Source of the DNA: Enterovibrio norvegicus DSM 15893
GTDB lineage: Bacteria; Pseudomonadota; Gammaproteobacteria; Enterobacterales; Vibrionaceae
NCBI RefSeq assembly: GCF_900115495.1
Contig: NZ_FOWR01000006.1
Span: forward strand, 62,001 to 126,000
Direction: 5' to 3'
Length of the DNA: 64,000 nucleotides
Shown here one piece after another: positions 8,110 to 17,250 of the stretch. A model generated the notes under the pieces. It did no database searches, was not told where the DNA came from, and saw nothing but the letters and a program-made list of their open reading frames with translations. The position numbers and the translations under genes are program-made. How positions within the stretch are numbered: position 1 is the first letter of the stretch; every line of letters starts with the position of its first letter.

Positions 8110-9939
8110 TTAGAGGCTCGCTAACGTCACATCGCCTTTGGGCACACAACAACACGTCAACACCAAGCCTTCTTCTTTTTCACCTGGATAGAGTGCTGGC
8201 ATATCAGGTTGATCGACATCCCCATCCAACAAGCGCATCTTGCAACAGCCACACACACCTGCACGACAGCTGTATTCCAGCGGGATACCCGCCTCTTCCG
8301 CTTGAACCAGAATAGGACGCTGATTATCACCACGGATGAACTCGCCTTCGATGGTAATGTTCACCTCAGCGGCAACATCATCATTCGAAGTACCGGGTGT
8401 GCTGAAGAACTCTTGGTGACGTTGTGGCTCAGGCACACCCAAGGTATCAAGCACGTTCATGGCTGACTCCATAAAGCCTTGCGGACCACAAACAAACACG
8501 TCTCGTTGAGCGAGTTTTGGCACAAGCGCCAAATGCGTTTGGTCCAATCTGCCCGCCATGCCAGACCATCGTTCTGAAGGTTGGCTCAGTAAGGTCATCA
8601 CCGTAAGGCCTTTATGCTGCTCGGCAAGGGCGTTAAGTTCGTCTGCAAAAGGAATGTCCGCTTCGCTGCTGCATTGATGCAAGAACACAACGTCTTTAAT
8701 TTCATTCGCATCCGCTAACGCTCTTAGCATGGACATCATTGGCGTCACGCCGCTGCCGCCAGAAAGCAGCAACAAGGTGTTACGCTTGTCGGCTTGGTCA
8801 CTCAGGTGGAATTGCCCATCCGGCTGTTGAGCGACAATACGGCTACCCTGCGTGACATTGTCATGCAGCCAGTTCGATACCAAACCACCATCGATGCGCT
8901 TCACTGAAATGGATAAACGCTCTGGACGGGTTGGTGTCGATGACAAGGTGTAACGGCGCTGGATGCGTTTACCGTCTATATCGAGCTCGATCGGAAGGTG
9001 TTGCCCTGCTTTGTACGTTGGCAGCGAACCCTCTGTGCGCTCGAACCAGAAAGTTTGGAAATCACGGGAAACCACTTCGGTTTCCGTACACACAAGCTCT
9101 AACTTGGGAATAGTAAGATCTTCGTATTCTTCAACATCACGGTATGCCAGCACCTCGATGTCGTCACCCGCTTGGATCATGCCTTCATTCAAAGCGATCA
9201 AGTTCATGCCGAAATTCACATTGCCATCGTTGTCAGTGCGAAACTTCGACAAGGTGGTGATCGGCTCACCATTCGGTCGAAATCGACCACTCTCAAGATC
9301 TAAAGTCGTGAACACGCAGCGGCTACACGGGCAATCCACACTGAACTCCACCGTGCCAATACGGATTTTCGCCCAACGGTCTTCCTCAAAAGCGTCACAG
9401 CCCGTTGCCACCAAGTTGGTACGGAACTGATCCATCGAGTGAAGATCAGGCGAGCGCGCATTTAACGCTGCCAACGATGCTTCTGAAATGAGCAACAATG
9501 GGAATGCATCAGCAAAGCTCACGTTAACATTGGCTTTTTTACCAAAACGTGGCGACGATGTTTCGCCCGTAAACAACAGCTGCATTTGCCCGCTGAGCAA
9601 ATGGCTGAACCAGGCGTTAGCAGTGGCTGTTGTCGCGTAACCGGCAAACTCATCTTTGAAAACATTGGTGTTAACTTCAGTCAGAGAAAATTGCGCGTAT
9701 TTCAGGACTAACGGCGACATGGTGGGATGTGTGAGGGTAATTCCGTTGGCTTGAAGGGATGCCGTGACTTTTGCGAGAATGGGATGTGTACGACCCGTAA
9801 TAAACTTGCCCGTACTGTCTGCCACCATAAAACGTCGATCGAAACTCAACCCTATCTTTTCAACCCAAGCATTGCTGAGTGACGTGCCGCCAATAGATTT
9901 TACGGGATAGACATTAATTTGATTAATTTTAACGCTCAC
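8110..9939 (-). CDS. MOSC domain - FAD/NAD oxidoreductase - 2Fe-2S ferredoxin fusion protein
   Basis: A 609-aa cytoplasmic redox enzyme with four recognisable parts. Residues 1-265 are an MOSC N-terminal barrel plus MOSC domain with CPCSRC at 203-208; Cys208 is the likely molybdenum ligand, as in mARC/YcbX proteins. Residues 285-380 bind FAD (RRYTLSS at 328-334). Residues 385-510 bind NAD(P)H (GGSGVTP 394-400, CGPQGF 484-489). Residues 525-609 are a plant-type ferredoxin with Cys558, Cys563, Cys566 and Cys596-598. E. coli YcbX has only the MOSC and ferredoxin parts; here a complete reductase is inserted, so electrons could pass from NAD(P)H to Mo within one chain. A role in reducing N-hydroxylated compounds is inferred from YcbX. 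Confidence 0.9.
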   Translation of the reverse strand: MSVKINQINVYPVKSIGGTSLSNAWVEKIGLSFDRRFMVADSTGKFITGRTHPILAKVTASLQANGITLTHPTMSPLVLKYAQFSLTEVNTNVFKDEFAGYATTATANAWFSHLLSGQMQLLFTGETSSPRFGKKANVNVSFADAFPLLLISEASLAALNARSPDLHSMDQFRTNLVATGCDAFEEDRWAKIRIGTVEFSVDCPCSRCVFTTLDLESGRFRPNGEPITTLSKFRTDNDGNVNFGMNLIALNEGMIQAGDDIEVLAYRDVEEYEDLTIPKLELVCTETEVVSRDFQTFWFERTEGSLPTYKAGQHLPIELDIDGKRIQRRYTLSSTPTRPERLSISVKRIDGGLVSNWLHDNVTQGSRIVAQQPDGQFHLSDQADKRNTLLLLSGGSGVTPMMSMLRALADANEIKDVVFLHQCSSEADIPFADELNALAEQHKGLTVMTLLSQPSERWSGMAGRLDQTHLALVPKLAQRDVFVCGPQGFMESAMNVLDTLGVPEPQRHQEFFSTPGTSNDDVAAEVNITIEGEFIRGDNQRPILVQAEEAGIPLEYSCRAGVCGCCKMRLLDGDVDQPDMPALYPGEKEEGLVLTCCCVPKGDVTLASL

Positions 9940-10125
9940 ACTTGCCCCTCTTATTGTTCTGTTTTTAGTCCCTAAATAACAATACCAAGCAATCTGAACC
10001 CACAGAAACCAGCAGCATCATTAGATTGGTAAAGCTAATTAGAACATAAGAGGAGAAGTGAACGGTCAAAAAAGTGGTCAAAATACGTGATGCATAACCC
10101 AAAGGCTATTGAAGTATCATGGAAT

Positions 10126-11709
10126 CTAACAGGCGATATTGTCCTTGGTTTTGCTGACAATTTTCGCCAATCGATCGGGGTCGCTCACCAGTGTTGGCAT
10201 TTTCAAATACAGATGGTGCAAACACGTAAGGCACAGTGAAATACACAACATGGTTTTCTCGCGAACTTCTTCCGCGTCCCACCATGCATCGCCTTGCAAT
10301 ATCTGGTTCCAATCCTCGGCCAATTCAAGGGCAAGCTGTGCAGCTTCATCAGCATCGCCTGATACTAATGCTTCAACCGCTTTTGGCACGTCATCTGCGT
10401 TACTGCCCGCACCAAATATGTTGCGCAGTGCAACCATCGCATCCAGCAACCCATCTATACGTGATGGTTGGCGTGCTGCGCTAAAGAGACGACTAAACGC
10501 TAATCGGATACCTGTTGAATCCGTGTCTTCAAGTAACAAACTCCAGTTTTCAACATCATCCAAAATTCTGGTCGTAATTTGAACTGGCTCATCTGCTTCT
10601 TTAACAGTATCAACGTTTTCCTTCGCCCCTTCCAAGGAGAAAGGATCGACATGCCACACCCACTCAGGCGCAACAAACGGTGGCGAGTCATTCAAAAAGC
10701 ACATGGCCAAACACAACGTGATGTTGAGTTCTGTTGACATTTTTTCGTTATCAGCTTCAAGCACATCATCAGGCCAATCATCATCTTCAAGCAGATCGCC
10801 GCTGTTAATGGCGTAGGCATAGCCCGATTCGAGCATGAAGCCACTGTCTTTACGCTTCGCCATCAGGCTTGGCAAATGCAGCGTGTATTCGGCAATTGAG
10901 GGTGTATAGCGACGAATCGTTCCCCATTTGGTATCAAGCTCATCCAAATCCACCAACGCTGCGTTTCTGAACCCAACGAATAACGGGATCTGCGCCACTT
11001 CACCGTCGGCTACACTGCGTGCGATCTCAAGCAACTCGAGCACAGTTTCGACGAATGTGCTGTCTGACATGGGTCCACGGATACGCATCAAATCATAGCT
11101 GTTGAGCAAAATGGCAGACGGCAATGAAGATAACGTGATCACACCTCGCTTGCCCTTTGAATCAACATAGTGCCCCAGCGTTTCGCTCGGTTCATTACTG
11201 ATGGTTTCAAAAACACGCTCGAAAGAGGGATCTTCAAGAATGTGGCGATAAAGCGCTTTGTGACCTGGTAACTGAGCAATCGCTGCGCTCAAATAGCCAG
11301 ATGCGCGATAGAAAAGGTGCGGCTTTGTCCCCGCTTTAACAAGAAACAACGGGTATAGCTCAGTGGCCACGGCCGCCAAGCTCTTAGCGAGAGGATCACT
11401 GATACTTACGCTCGGTTGAAACCCATCATTCTGGTTTCGCCAAACGGAAAAAATGTGTTGGCCGTTCTGCAACACATGCGGAATTCGGTGAAAGAATGAT
11501 TGCTCAATATCACCCTGAGATAAGGCAACTGCACGCATTTGGCGACACAATTGGACGTAAGAAATAAACGTATCTTGTTGCTTTGCAGACAATCGATATT
11601 GATTCTGCAGAACCTGACGCGCTTCAGATTCGGTCACGTTCAAAATGTACGCGACGACGCGATGCCCCATGGCTTTGACGAAATTCGGGATGGGTTCTTT
11701 TACTAGCAT
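10126..11709 (-). CDS. Conserved hypothetical protein (527 aa)
   Basis: A large cytoplasmic protein I cannot assign. It has no signal peptide or membrane segment. The first 60 residues contain a possible DNA-binding-like helix pair (NVTESEARQVLQNQYRLSA), the centre (about 200-320) is mixed alpha/beta, and the C-terminal 150 residues are helical and acidic with repeated Ala/Leu/Asp-Glu patterns (AVEALVSGDADEAAQLALEL). The open frame begins at TTG 11730; ATG 11709 (MLVKEPIPNFV) is preferred because GGGGGTG lies just upstream of it. It stands alone between the MOSC gene and dgcR on the same strand, 186 nt from either neighbour's nearest end or more. Confidence 0.7.
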   Translation of the reverse strand: MLVKEPIPNFVKAMGHRVVAYILNVTESEARQVLQNQYRLSAKQQDTFISYVQLCRQMRAVALSQGDIEQSFFHRIPHVLQNGQHIFSVWRNQNDGFQPSVSISDPLAKSLAAVATELYPLFLVKAGTKPHLFYRASGYLSAAIAQLPGHKALYRHILEDPSFERVFETISNEPSETLGHYVDSKGKRGVITLSSLPSAILLNSYDLMRIRGPMSDSTFVETVLELLEIARSVADGEVAQIPLFVGFRNAALVDLDELDTKWGTIRRYTPSIAEYTLHLPSLMAKRKDSGFMLESGYAYAINSGDLLEDDDWPDDVLEADNEKMSTELNITLCLAMCFLNDSPPFVAPEWVWHVDPFSLEGAKENVDTVKEADEPVQITTRILDDVENWSLLLEDTDSTGIRLAFSRLFSAARQPSRIDGLLDAMVALRNIFGAGSNADDVPKAVEALVSGDADEAAQLALELAEDWNQILQGDAWWDAEEVREKTMLCISLCLTCLHHLYLKMPTLVSDPDRLAKIVSKTKDNIAC

Positions 11710-11901
11710 GACACCCCCAGCGTCAAACAAATCGGAGAAGGAAAACGTGGTGTCGAAAAGCAGTTAAGGATGGCTAATTATCGACACGGTATGTATCGGC
11801 AGCACGTTCAAAAAATATAGCAGTTTCCTTCACGAGATATTGCAATCAGCCCCAACATTCTTCTCAACGTAGCGTTAACCACATGAGTTACATTAGAAAT
11901 G

Positions 11902-12819
11902 TCACGTTTCTGCATTCGATAAACTTTTAAGTGCCTTCCACACTTTTTCTCCTGAGGGATGCAACCTTGCCTGATATCTGTATGCGAAGTAAGCAACATC
12001 ACGAATCAAATAAGGTTCACCAATCACCACCAATGCGCCTTCTTCCAATTCTTTTTGCACCGAAAAGTCAGGCAACCACGCCACACCATTTCCCATCAAT
12101 GCTTGCGCTTTAAGCATATCGACCATGGACGAAAGAAACACAGGTTCAATGTTCACCTCATGGCGTACTGATTCTGTTTGTCGCCCCATGTAAGAAGTTG
12201 GGCTATAGGCAAGCCAAGGCGTGGGAAGTGCTTCGTCGTCATTCATCAACACCGTTTTTCGAGTGAGGGAAAAACGCGGCGTACCGTCTTCACGTTTACA
12301 GCAAACAGGAAGAAGCTCCGCCACACCAACGGGAATATGTTCGAAAGGCGGAAGCTTCATGTGTTCATTATCGAAAGCAAACAAGATGTCGCACTCGCCC
12401 TCTTTGAGCGCATCAACCGCTTCATCAACGTTCATGGCTTCCACGCTTAGCATGGGCATTTCTACCTGTGTTAATAACTCAGTTTGAATTGCGAGTGTCA
12501 GGTTCAGCGCGAGGGAATGGGCAGACGCTAATCGCACAATTCGTCCGTCGGAATTATTCAGAGCAGAAATTTGGCCCACACTTTCCGCAATCTGATTCAT
12601 CAAGGTTCGCGCTGTTACACGGAACACCCGTCCACTTTCGGTCAAAGCAATGGGCGTTTGACCGCGATCAACAAGTTCAGCGCCCACACTCCGCTCCAAC
12701 ATTCGAATACGACGGCTGAACGCGGGCTGAGTGACATTTCGACGCACTGCGGCCGCAGAAAAGTTTCGCGTTTCCGCCAGCGCGAGAAAATCTTCTAGCC
12801 ATTTACTCTCTAGGTTCAT
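11902..12819 (-). CDS. dgcR: LysR-type regulator of the divergent D-glutamate catabolism genes
   Basis: A 305-aa LysR protein: winged helix at residues 3-62 (WLEDFLALAETRNFSAAAVR, then TQPAFSRRIRMLE) and a substrate-binding domain to the C-terminus. ATG 12819 is chosen because it begins the HTH as in relatives and has AAGGA 9 nt upstream; the frame runs on to 12903. The sequence is close to E. coli HypT (YjiE) in my memory (MNVDEAVDALKEGECD, SYMGR, GVAWLPDF), but its position divergent from dgcN-dgcA argues for DgcR, the LysR regulator described for the marine D-glutamate pathway. It probably binds the direct repeats at 12964-13008. Confidence 0.75.
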   Translation of the reverse strand: MNLESKWLEDFLALAETRNFSAAAVRRNVTQPAFSRRIRMLERSVGAELVDRGQTPIALTESGRVFRVTARTLMNQIAESVGQISALNNSDGRIVRLASAHSLALNLTLAIQTELLTQVEMPMLSVEAMNVDEAVDALKEGECDILFAFDNEHMKLPPFEHIPVGVAELLPVCCKREDGTPRFSLTRKTVLMNDDEALPTPWLAYSPTSYMGRQTESVRHEVNIEPVFLSSMVDMLKAQALMGNGVAWLPDFSVQKELEEGALVVIGEPYLIRDVAYFAYRYQARLHPSGEKVWKALKSLSNAET

Positions 12820-12963
12820 TCTCACTTGTCCTTGTGTAGACATCACTCTTTGTGAAGACATCATTCCATGCATAGGCGAAACCAATGACGCAGACAGCCT
12901 CATCGCGCTTCAATCATCATCAGTATATCGATGGAGTTGCATTTTATCAGGGCAATGATTTGC

Positions 12964-13008
12964 TACCGATCACGTAATCGTCCATTTTCCATACCGATTA
13001 CGCATTAG
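12964..13008. promoter_or_regulatory. Candidate DgcR operator: paired direct repeats
   Basis: TACCGATCACGTAATCG (12964-12980) and TACCGATTACGCATTAG (12992-13008) share 13 of 17 bases and are exactly 28 bp apart. Both are partly palindromic (CGAT...ATCG in the first). They lie in the dgcR-dgcN intergenic region, 156 bp before the dgcN start, where a LysR-type activator would bind. Confidence 0.5.
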
Positions 13009-13163
13009 CCTCTCGAAAACGGCATTTATCGCGAGCCACATAGAACCCTATAGTAAGAGCATCACACCAGAAACAGACATTCACTTCGTTGATCGTGCCC
13101 CAACAAGCGCTATCGCTCTTCACCACATCGACGACAGTATTGATAGAGGTATAAAGGAGACCT

Positions 13164-14183
13164 ATGAACATTCCAGCCCCTTACATGCTTATGCTTGGCG
13201 ATAACAAGGATCCATTGGCAATCAAAACGGCGCGCGGCATTCACTACTGGCGTCCAGAGAAATGTGTCGGCCAAATGCGCCTGAATGAGGATGTGCCGTC
13301 ATTAGGTCTGCCTGATATGGACATCGACACGGCGATAGCGCATGGTGCGAAAACCTTTGTACTCGGCACGGCCAATGCGGGCGGTGTGCTGGCAGAAAGC
13401 TGGATCCCTTTGATTGTATCGGCCATTGAAAAAGGCATGCATGTGGCGTCAGGCTTACATCAACGATTGACCGATGTCCCTGCGATTGTCGATGCGGCGG
13501 AAGAAGCCGGTGTTGAACTGTTCGATTTACGTCACTCAACGCAAAAACTCGATGTTGGCTCTGGTATTAAGCGTTCTGGAAAACGCTTATTGACCATCGG
13601 TACCGACTGTTCCGTCGGCAAGATGTTTACAACACTTGCACTCGAAGGCGCCATGAAGAAGCGCGCACTCTCTGCGTCATTCTGTGCAACAGGGCAAACG
13701 GGTATTTTGATTGAAGGCAGCGGCATTGCGATTGACGCTGTAGTCTCTGACTTCATCGCAGGTGCGGTAGAGTCTATTTCTCCAGATTGTGCCCCTGATC
13801 ATTGGCAATTGATCGAAGGACAAGGCTCGCTACTTAATCCCGCTTTCTCAGGTGTCACCATGGGCTTGCTGCATGGTGCGCAACCAGATGCACTTGTGCT
13901 TTGTCATGAAGTAAACCGTGACCACATTCGCCACATGCCACATGTACCTATGCCGAAAATGGAAGACATCATGTCACTGGCACTGCGTTTGGGCACATTG
14001 ACCAACCCAAACCCACGCTTTGTGGGCGTCGCCATTAACACATCGTCACTGAACGAAGAAGATGCCATCAACTACCTTAAAGAAGTGGGTGATGCGTTTA
14101 ATCTGCCGGCGACCGATCCGGTAAGATTCGGTGTGGAAAACATTGTCGATCACCTCGTCACTGTTTTTGAGGATAATGCATGA
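13164..14183 (+). CDS. dgcN: D-glutamate N-acetyltransferase DgcN (DUF1611 family)
   Basis: A 339-aa protein of the DUF1611 family. The C-terminal part holds a P-loop-like GTDCSVGKM at 146-154 and a long nucleotide-binding-type core; the N-terminal part is Rossmann-like (AKTFVLGTANAGG). In the pathway described for marine Pseudoalteromonas, DgcN acetylates D-glutamate from acetyl-CoA to N-acetyl-D-glutamate. The next gene overlaps it by four bases (ATGA) and encodes the cognate racemase, which makes the assignment firm. Strong ribosome-binding site AAAGGAG before ATG. Confidence 0.85.
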   Translation: MNIPAPYMLMLGDNKDPLAIKTARGIHYWRPEKCVGQMRLNEDVPSLGLPDMDIDTAIAHGAKTFVLGTANAGGVLAESWIPLIVSAIEKGMHVASGLHQRLTDVPAIVDAAEEAGVELFDLRHSTQKLDVGSGIKRSGKRLLTIGTDCSVGKMFTTLALEGAMKKRALSASFCATGQTGILIEGSGIAIDAVVSDFIAGAVESISPDCAPDHWQLIEGQGSLLNPAFSGVTMGLLHGAQPDALVLCHEVNRDHIRHMPHVPMPKMEDIMSLALRLGTLTNPNPRFVGVAINTSSLNEEDAINYLKEVGDAFNLPATDPVRFGVENIVDHLVTVFEDNA

Positions 14184-15118
14184 ACATCACTGCCAATGTT
14201 GTCACCTACCAGTTAAAGCGCGCCTTTACGATTTCTCGAGGCTCACGCACCGAAGCGGAGGTACTGCAAGTCACTGTCGAGAAAAACGGCAGCGTCGGTA
14301 TCGGAGAATGCTCTCCGACAGGTCGATACGGTGAAAGCTTCGACAGCGTGATGGAACAAATTGAATCGCTTCAAGGCACTGATTTTGATCGCGCAACATT
14401 ACTGCACCTTCTGCCCCCCGGCGCGGCGCGTAACGCGTTAGATTGCGCGTTATGGCAACTCGAAGAACCTAATTTTCCAGCAAACTTCGATTTGCCAGAG
14501 GCCATCACCACAGCGATGACGGTCTCGATCGCATCGCCACAAGAAATGGCCGAAGAAACGCGCCAATACATTACGCAAGGCGCCACGCTGATCAAAGTGA
14601 AGCTGAATGCTGATCTTGTCTTTGAACGCCTACAAGCGGTGCGCACCGAAGCACCAGATGCCATTGTCATTGTCGATGCCAATGAAGCTTGGGGATCATT
14701 GGACATTCCTGAAACCATCAAACACATTGCGCCACTGAACATTGCAATGATTGAGCAACCTCTTCCTGCGGGAGAGGATGATGCACTAACAGAAATCAGC
14801 AGCCCCATCCCTCTTTGTGCGGATGAAAGCTGTCATACCGCGGATGATGTGACCAATCTGATCGGCAAATATCAGATGGTAAACATCAAGCTCGATAAAA
14901 CAGGCGGATTAACAGGTGCGTTTGAATTAGAGCGTAAAGCCCGAGAGAACGGCATGCAGATCATGGTCGGTTGCATGTTAGGCAGTTCTATCGCGATGCG
15001 CGCAGGGCTTCCTATTGCGGCCCATGCCGTATTGGTTGATTTGGATGGCGCCGCGTTAATAAAAGACGACATAGAAAATGGACTAACGTATGAAAATGGA
15101 CAAATAGCCTTACGTTAG
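14180..15118 (+). CDS. dgcA: N-acetyl-D-glutamate racemase DgcA (enolase superfamily)
   Basis: A 312-aa enolase-superfamily enzyme of the dipeptide-epimerase type. Catalytic layout is complete: KVK at 139-141 (acid/base Lys141), metal ligands Asp166, Glu192 and Asp215, and Lys237 in NIKLD. In isolation it would be annotated L-Ala-D/L-Glu epimerase; next to dgcN it is best called DgcA, which converts N-acetyl-D-glutamate to the L form, so that the carbon and nitrogen of D-Glu (from peptidoglycan or marine dissolved matter) become usable. The start ATG overlaps the dgcN stop, so translation is coupled. The deacetylase needed to finish the route is not in the window. Confidence 0.87.
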   Translation: MNITANVVTYQLKRAFTISRGSRTEAEVLQVTVEKNGSVGIGECSPTGRYGESFDSVMEQIESLQGTDFDRATLLHLLPPGAARNALDCALWQLEEPNFPANFDLPEAITTAMTVSIASPQEMAEETRQYITQGATLIKVKLNADLVFERLQAVRTEAPDAIVIVDANEAWGSLDIPETIKHIAPLNIAMIEQPLPAGEDDALTEISSPIPLCADESCHTADDVTNLIGKYQMVNIKLDKTGGLTGAFELERKARENGMQIMVGCMLGSSIAMRAGLPIAAHAVLVDLDGAALIKDDIENGLTYENGQIALR

Positions 15119-15136
15119 TTGACTTGGATGAATCGA

Positions 15137-15176
15137 AAAAGAGTGAAATGGGCGTGATTCATTTCACTCTTTTATT
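15137..15176 (+). terminator. Terminator of dgcN-dgcA
   Basis: Perfect 14-bp stem AAAAGAGTGAAATG / CATTTCACTCTTTT (15137-15173) with a nine-base loop, followed by ATTTG. It lies 18 nt after the dgcA stop. Confidence 0.9.
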
Positions 15177-15236
15177 TGTGGCTTATCGCGTGGTCACAAT
15201 TCTCTGCGAAATTGAGACAAATTGTTAACAGCCATC

Positions 15237-15283
15237 TTGACCCCCCTCTCAGCGGGCACTATTCTAGCGTACATGTGTACGCT
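15237..15283 (+). promoter_or_regulatory. Desaturase promoter with FabR/DesT-type operator
   Basis: TTGACC (15237-15242) and TATTCT (15260-15265) with 17-bp spacing make a good sigma-70 promoter. Directly after the -10, at 15266-15283, is AGCGTACA-TG-TGTACGCT: 8-bp perfect inverted arms that match the FabR operator type of unsaturated-fatty-acid genes as I remember it. A repressor bound there would cover the transcription start, giving control by acyl-chain unsaturation. Confidence 0.75.
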
Positions 15284-15301
15284 GGAATTTTGATATTTAA
15301 A

Positions 15302-16435
15302 ATGGAATCAAATCAAAAAGAAAAACCGCCAATCATTTGGCTGAACCTTTCGGTGTTTGTTGTCACGTTCTCAGTTGCCGCTATTGGCACACCAATATGG
15401 GCTTGGTATCACGGATTCGATTGGGCACAAATTGCCATGTTACTCATCGGGTTCACCTTTAGCGGAATGTCCATCACCGCGGGTTACCACCGTCTATGGT
15501 CACATAAAACCTACGAAGCCCACCCTGCCCTCAAGTTTATCTTCGCACTTGGCGGGGCATACGCACTTCAAAACAGCATTCTTCATTGGTCTTCAGACCA
15601 CCGCGTTCATCACCGTCACGTTGATGATAACGATGTAGACCCTTATTCAGCGGGTCGTGGTTTCTGGTACTCTCACATCGGCTGGATGTTGCGTGAATAT
15701 CAGCAACACCGCTATTCTGATTACTCAAACTGTCGCGATTTACAGAAAGATAAAATCGTTATGTGGCAGCATAAATATTACTTACCACTGGTGTTCATCA
15801 TGAACTTCGGTGTGCCCATTGTCTTTGGTCTTCTCCATGGTGATCTGTGGGGTGCCATCATATTGATTGGCTTTACACGCCTCGTGCTGAACCACCACTG
15901 CACCTTTTTTATCAATTCGCTGGCGCACATCTGGGGAACACGCCCATACACAGAGAAGAACTCTGCGCGTGACAACGGATTCCTGGCATTTTTGACCTTT
16001 GGTGAGGGTTACCACAACTTCCACCACATCTTTGAAAATGATTACCGCAATGGCATCTACTGGTGGCAGTTCGACCCGACAAAATGGCTGATCAAATCAG
16101 GCAGCTGGTTGGGGCTTACAAAGAAACTTCGCGTCACACCGCCAGACCGCATTGAAAAGGCACGCGCCACCATGCTGCTGAAAAACATTCAAGCACGTTT
16201 GAGTGTTAGCCCGAACGGTTCATACCGCGTACAAATCATCGAACAAGAATATGAAGCGCTCGTTGCTCGCATGAGTGATTATTACGAAGCGAAAAAGCGT
16301 TTGATTGATATGAAAAAGAAGAACCTTTTGAAGAAATATGAAGCCGCAATTTTGGTTCAACAACTTCAAATTCTGAAATCTGAATTTCATCAGCAAAAAC
16401 GCAACTGGCAGACCCTCACGGCAAGCTACGCGTAA
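15302..16435 (+). CDS. Membrane acyl-lipid/acyl-CoA delta-9-type fatty acid desaturase
   Basis: A 377-aa membrane di-iron desaturase. All three histidine boxes are present: HRLWSH at 63-68, HRVHH at 100-104 and HNFHH at 238-242. Hydrophobic segments at about 12-32, 42-60, 77-95, 160-178 and 182-200 form the membrane core. The last 110 residues are a charged helical tail rich in Lys and Glu that extends beyond the catalytic domain. It would introduce a cis double bond in acyl chains aerobically. The frame continues upstream to 15176, but ATG 15302 follows the promoter and starts the family's usual N-terminus; its ribosome-binding site is weak. Regulated by the operator at 15266-15283 (inferred). 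Confidence 0.9.
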   Translation: MESNQKEKPPIIWLNLSVFVVTFSVAAIGTPIWAWYHGFDWAQIAMLLIGFTFSGMSITAGYHRLWSHKTYEAHPALKFIFALGGAYALQNSILHWSSDHRVHHRHVDDNDVDPYSAGRGFWYSHIGWMLREYQQHRYSDYSNCRDLQKDKIVMWQHKYYLPLVFIMNFGVPIVFGLLHGDLWGAIILIGFTRLVLNHHCTFFINSLAHIWGTRPYTEKNSARDNGFLAFLTFGEGYHNFHHIFENDYRNGIYWWQFDPTKWLIKSGSWLGLTKKLRVTPPDRIEKARATMLLKNIQARLSVSPNGSYRVQIIEQEYEALVARMSDYYEAKKRLIDMKKKNLLKKYEAAILVQQLQILKSEFHQQKRNWQTLTASYA

Positions 16436-16453
16436 ACAGTGTCAACAAAACCA

Positions 16454-16480
16454 AAAAGGCAGCTCACGCTGCCTTTTTTC
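16454..16480 (+). terminator. Terminator between desaturase and GFA genes
   Basis: AAAAGGCAGC (16454-16463), loop TCAC, GCTGCCTTTT (16468-16477) plus TT. A-rich on the left side, so it can act on both strands for this convergent pair. Confidence 0.9.
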
Positions 16481-16525
16481 GTTTTAAGCCTTGTCCTCAA
16501 GCCTTGTGGTCATAGGCGTAAAGAA

Positions 16526-16948
16526 TTAGCTATTTCGCCCTTCTGGGAAAATGGGCAAAGCATCCGTAATGTGATGCCACTGGGCTTTATACTGGGTGAA
16601 GATGTGCGCGTCAGGTTTCAACGCAATGTCGCTATCCAGCGTGCCTAGCGAAAACTCAACCAAGCTACCATCGCTGTTGGATGCTTCAAACAATAAACTC
16701 GAACCGCAATCCTCGCAGAAGGTACGTTTTGTGCCATTTTCAGCTTGATAAGTTTTTAACTTATCTTTACCCGTCGTAAACCTAAAATTCCCGGCTTTTG
16801 CCACTCCTAAGGTCGCAAACGCTGCGCCATGAAATTTACGGCACATACTGCAGTGGCAGTGTCCCATTGCAGGCTCAATCACCGCCACTTCATACGTGAT
16901 CTGCCCACACAAGCATTGTCCTTTGTAGGGGAATGCTTTCTCTGCCAT
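16526..16948 (-). CDS. GFA (glutathione-dependent formaldehyde-activating) family protein
   Basis: A 140-aa zinc protein of the GFA/CENP-V fold. Zinc-binding cysteines follow the family order: CLCG near 12-15, CHCSMC near 31-36, and CEDCG near 78-82. ATG 16948 (MAEKAFPYKG) has AAGAAGAG upstream; the frame extends to 16996 without further family similarity. Most members have no proven function in formaldehyde metabolism, and no formaldehyde genes are nearby, so only the fold is claimed. Confidence 0.85.
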   Translation of the reverse strand: MAEKAFPYKGQCLCGQITYEVAVIEPAMGHCHCSMCRKFHGAAFATLGVAKAGNFRFTTGKDKLKTYQAENGTKRTFCEDCGSSLLFEASNSDGSLVEFSLGTLDSDIALKPDAHIFTQYKAQWHHITDALPIFPEGRNS

Positions 16949-17250
16949 GTTAACTCTTCTTTTTCTGCATTGAGGCTGTTCACTCAACAAACACATTCAG
17001 CTTTAGTAAAGACAGAACCTCATCCTGCACACCACCATACAAAACAACCAGCGCAGTTGAAACCGTCACCCGACAGTAGATTTTGAGTGATGACCGATTG
17101 TGGCTAGCATTACGATTCACAGTAAGAAGGCGTTTGAGACAAAGCGTTCACATAACGCGACAGCGGGAACAGCGCCTTATTTTGCTCCCCTATCGACATT
17201 TTTGAGGGTCAGGCATAGAATCGGCGCCTTCTTGTGAGCGAGGCAGAACC

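Noticed and set aside
10106-10312. 68-codon minus-strand frame at the end of the 527-aa gene
   Set aside because: Lies in another frame of a long coherent gene and lacks a start signal.
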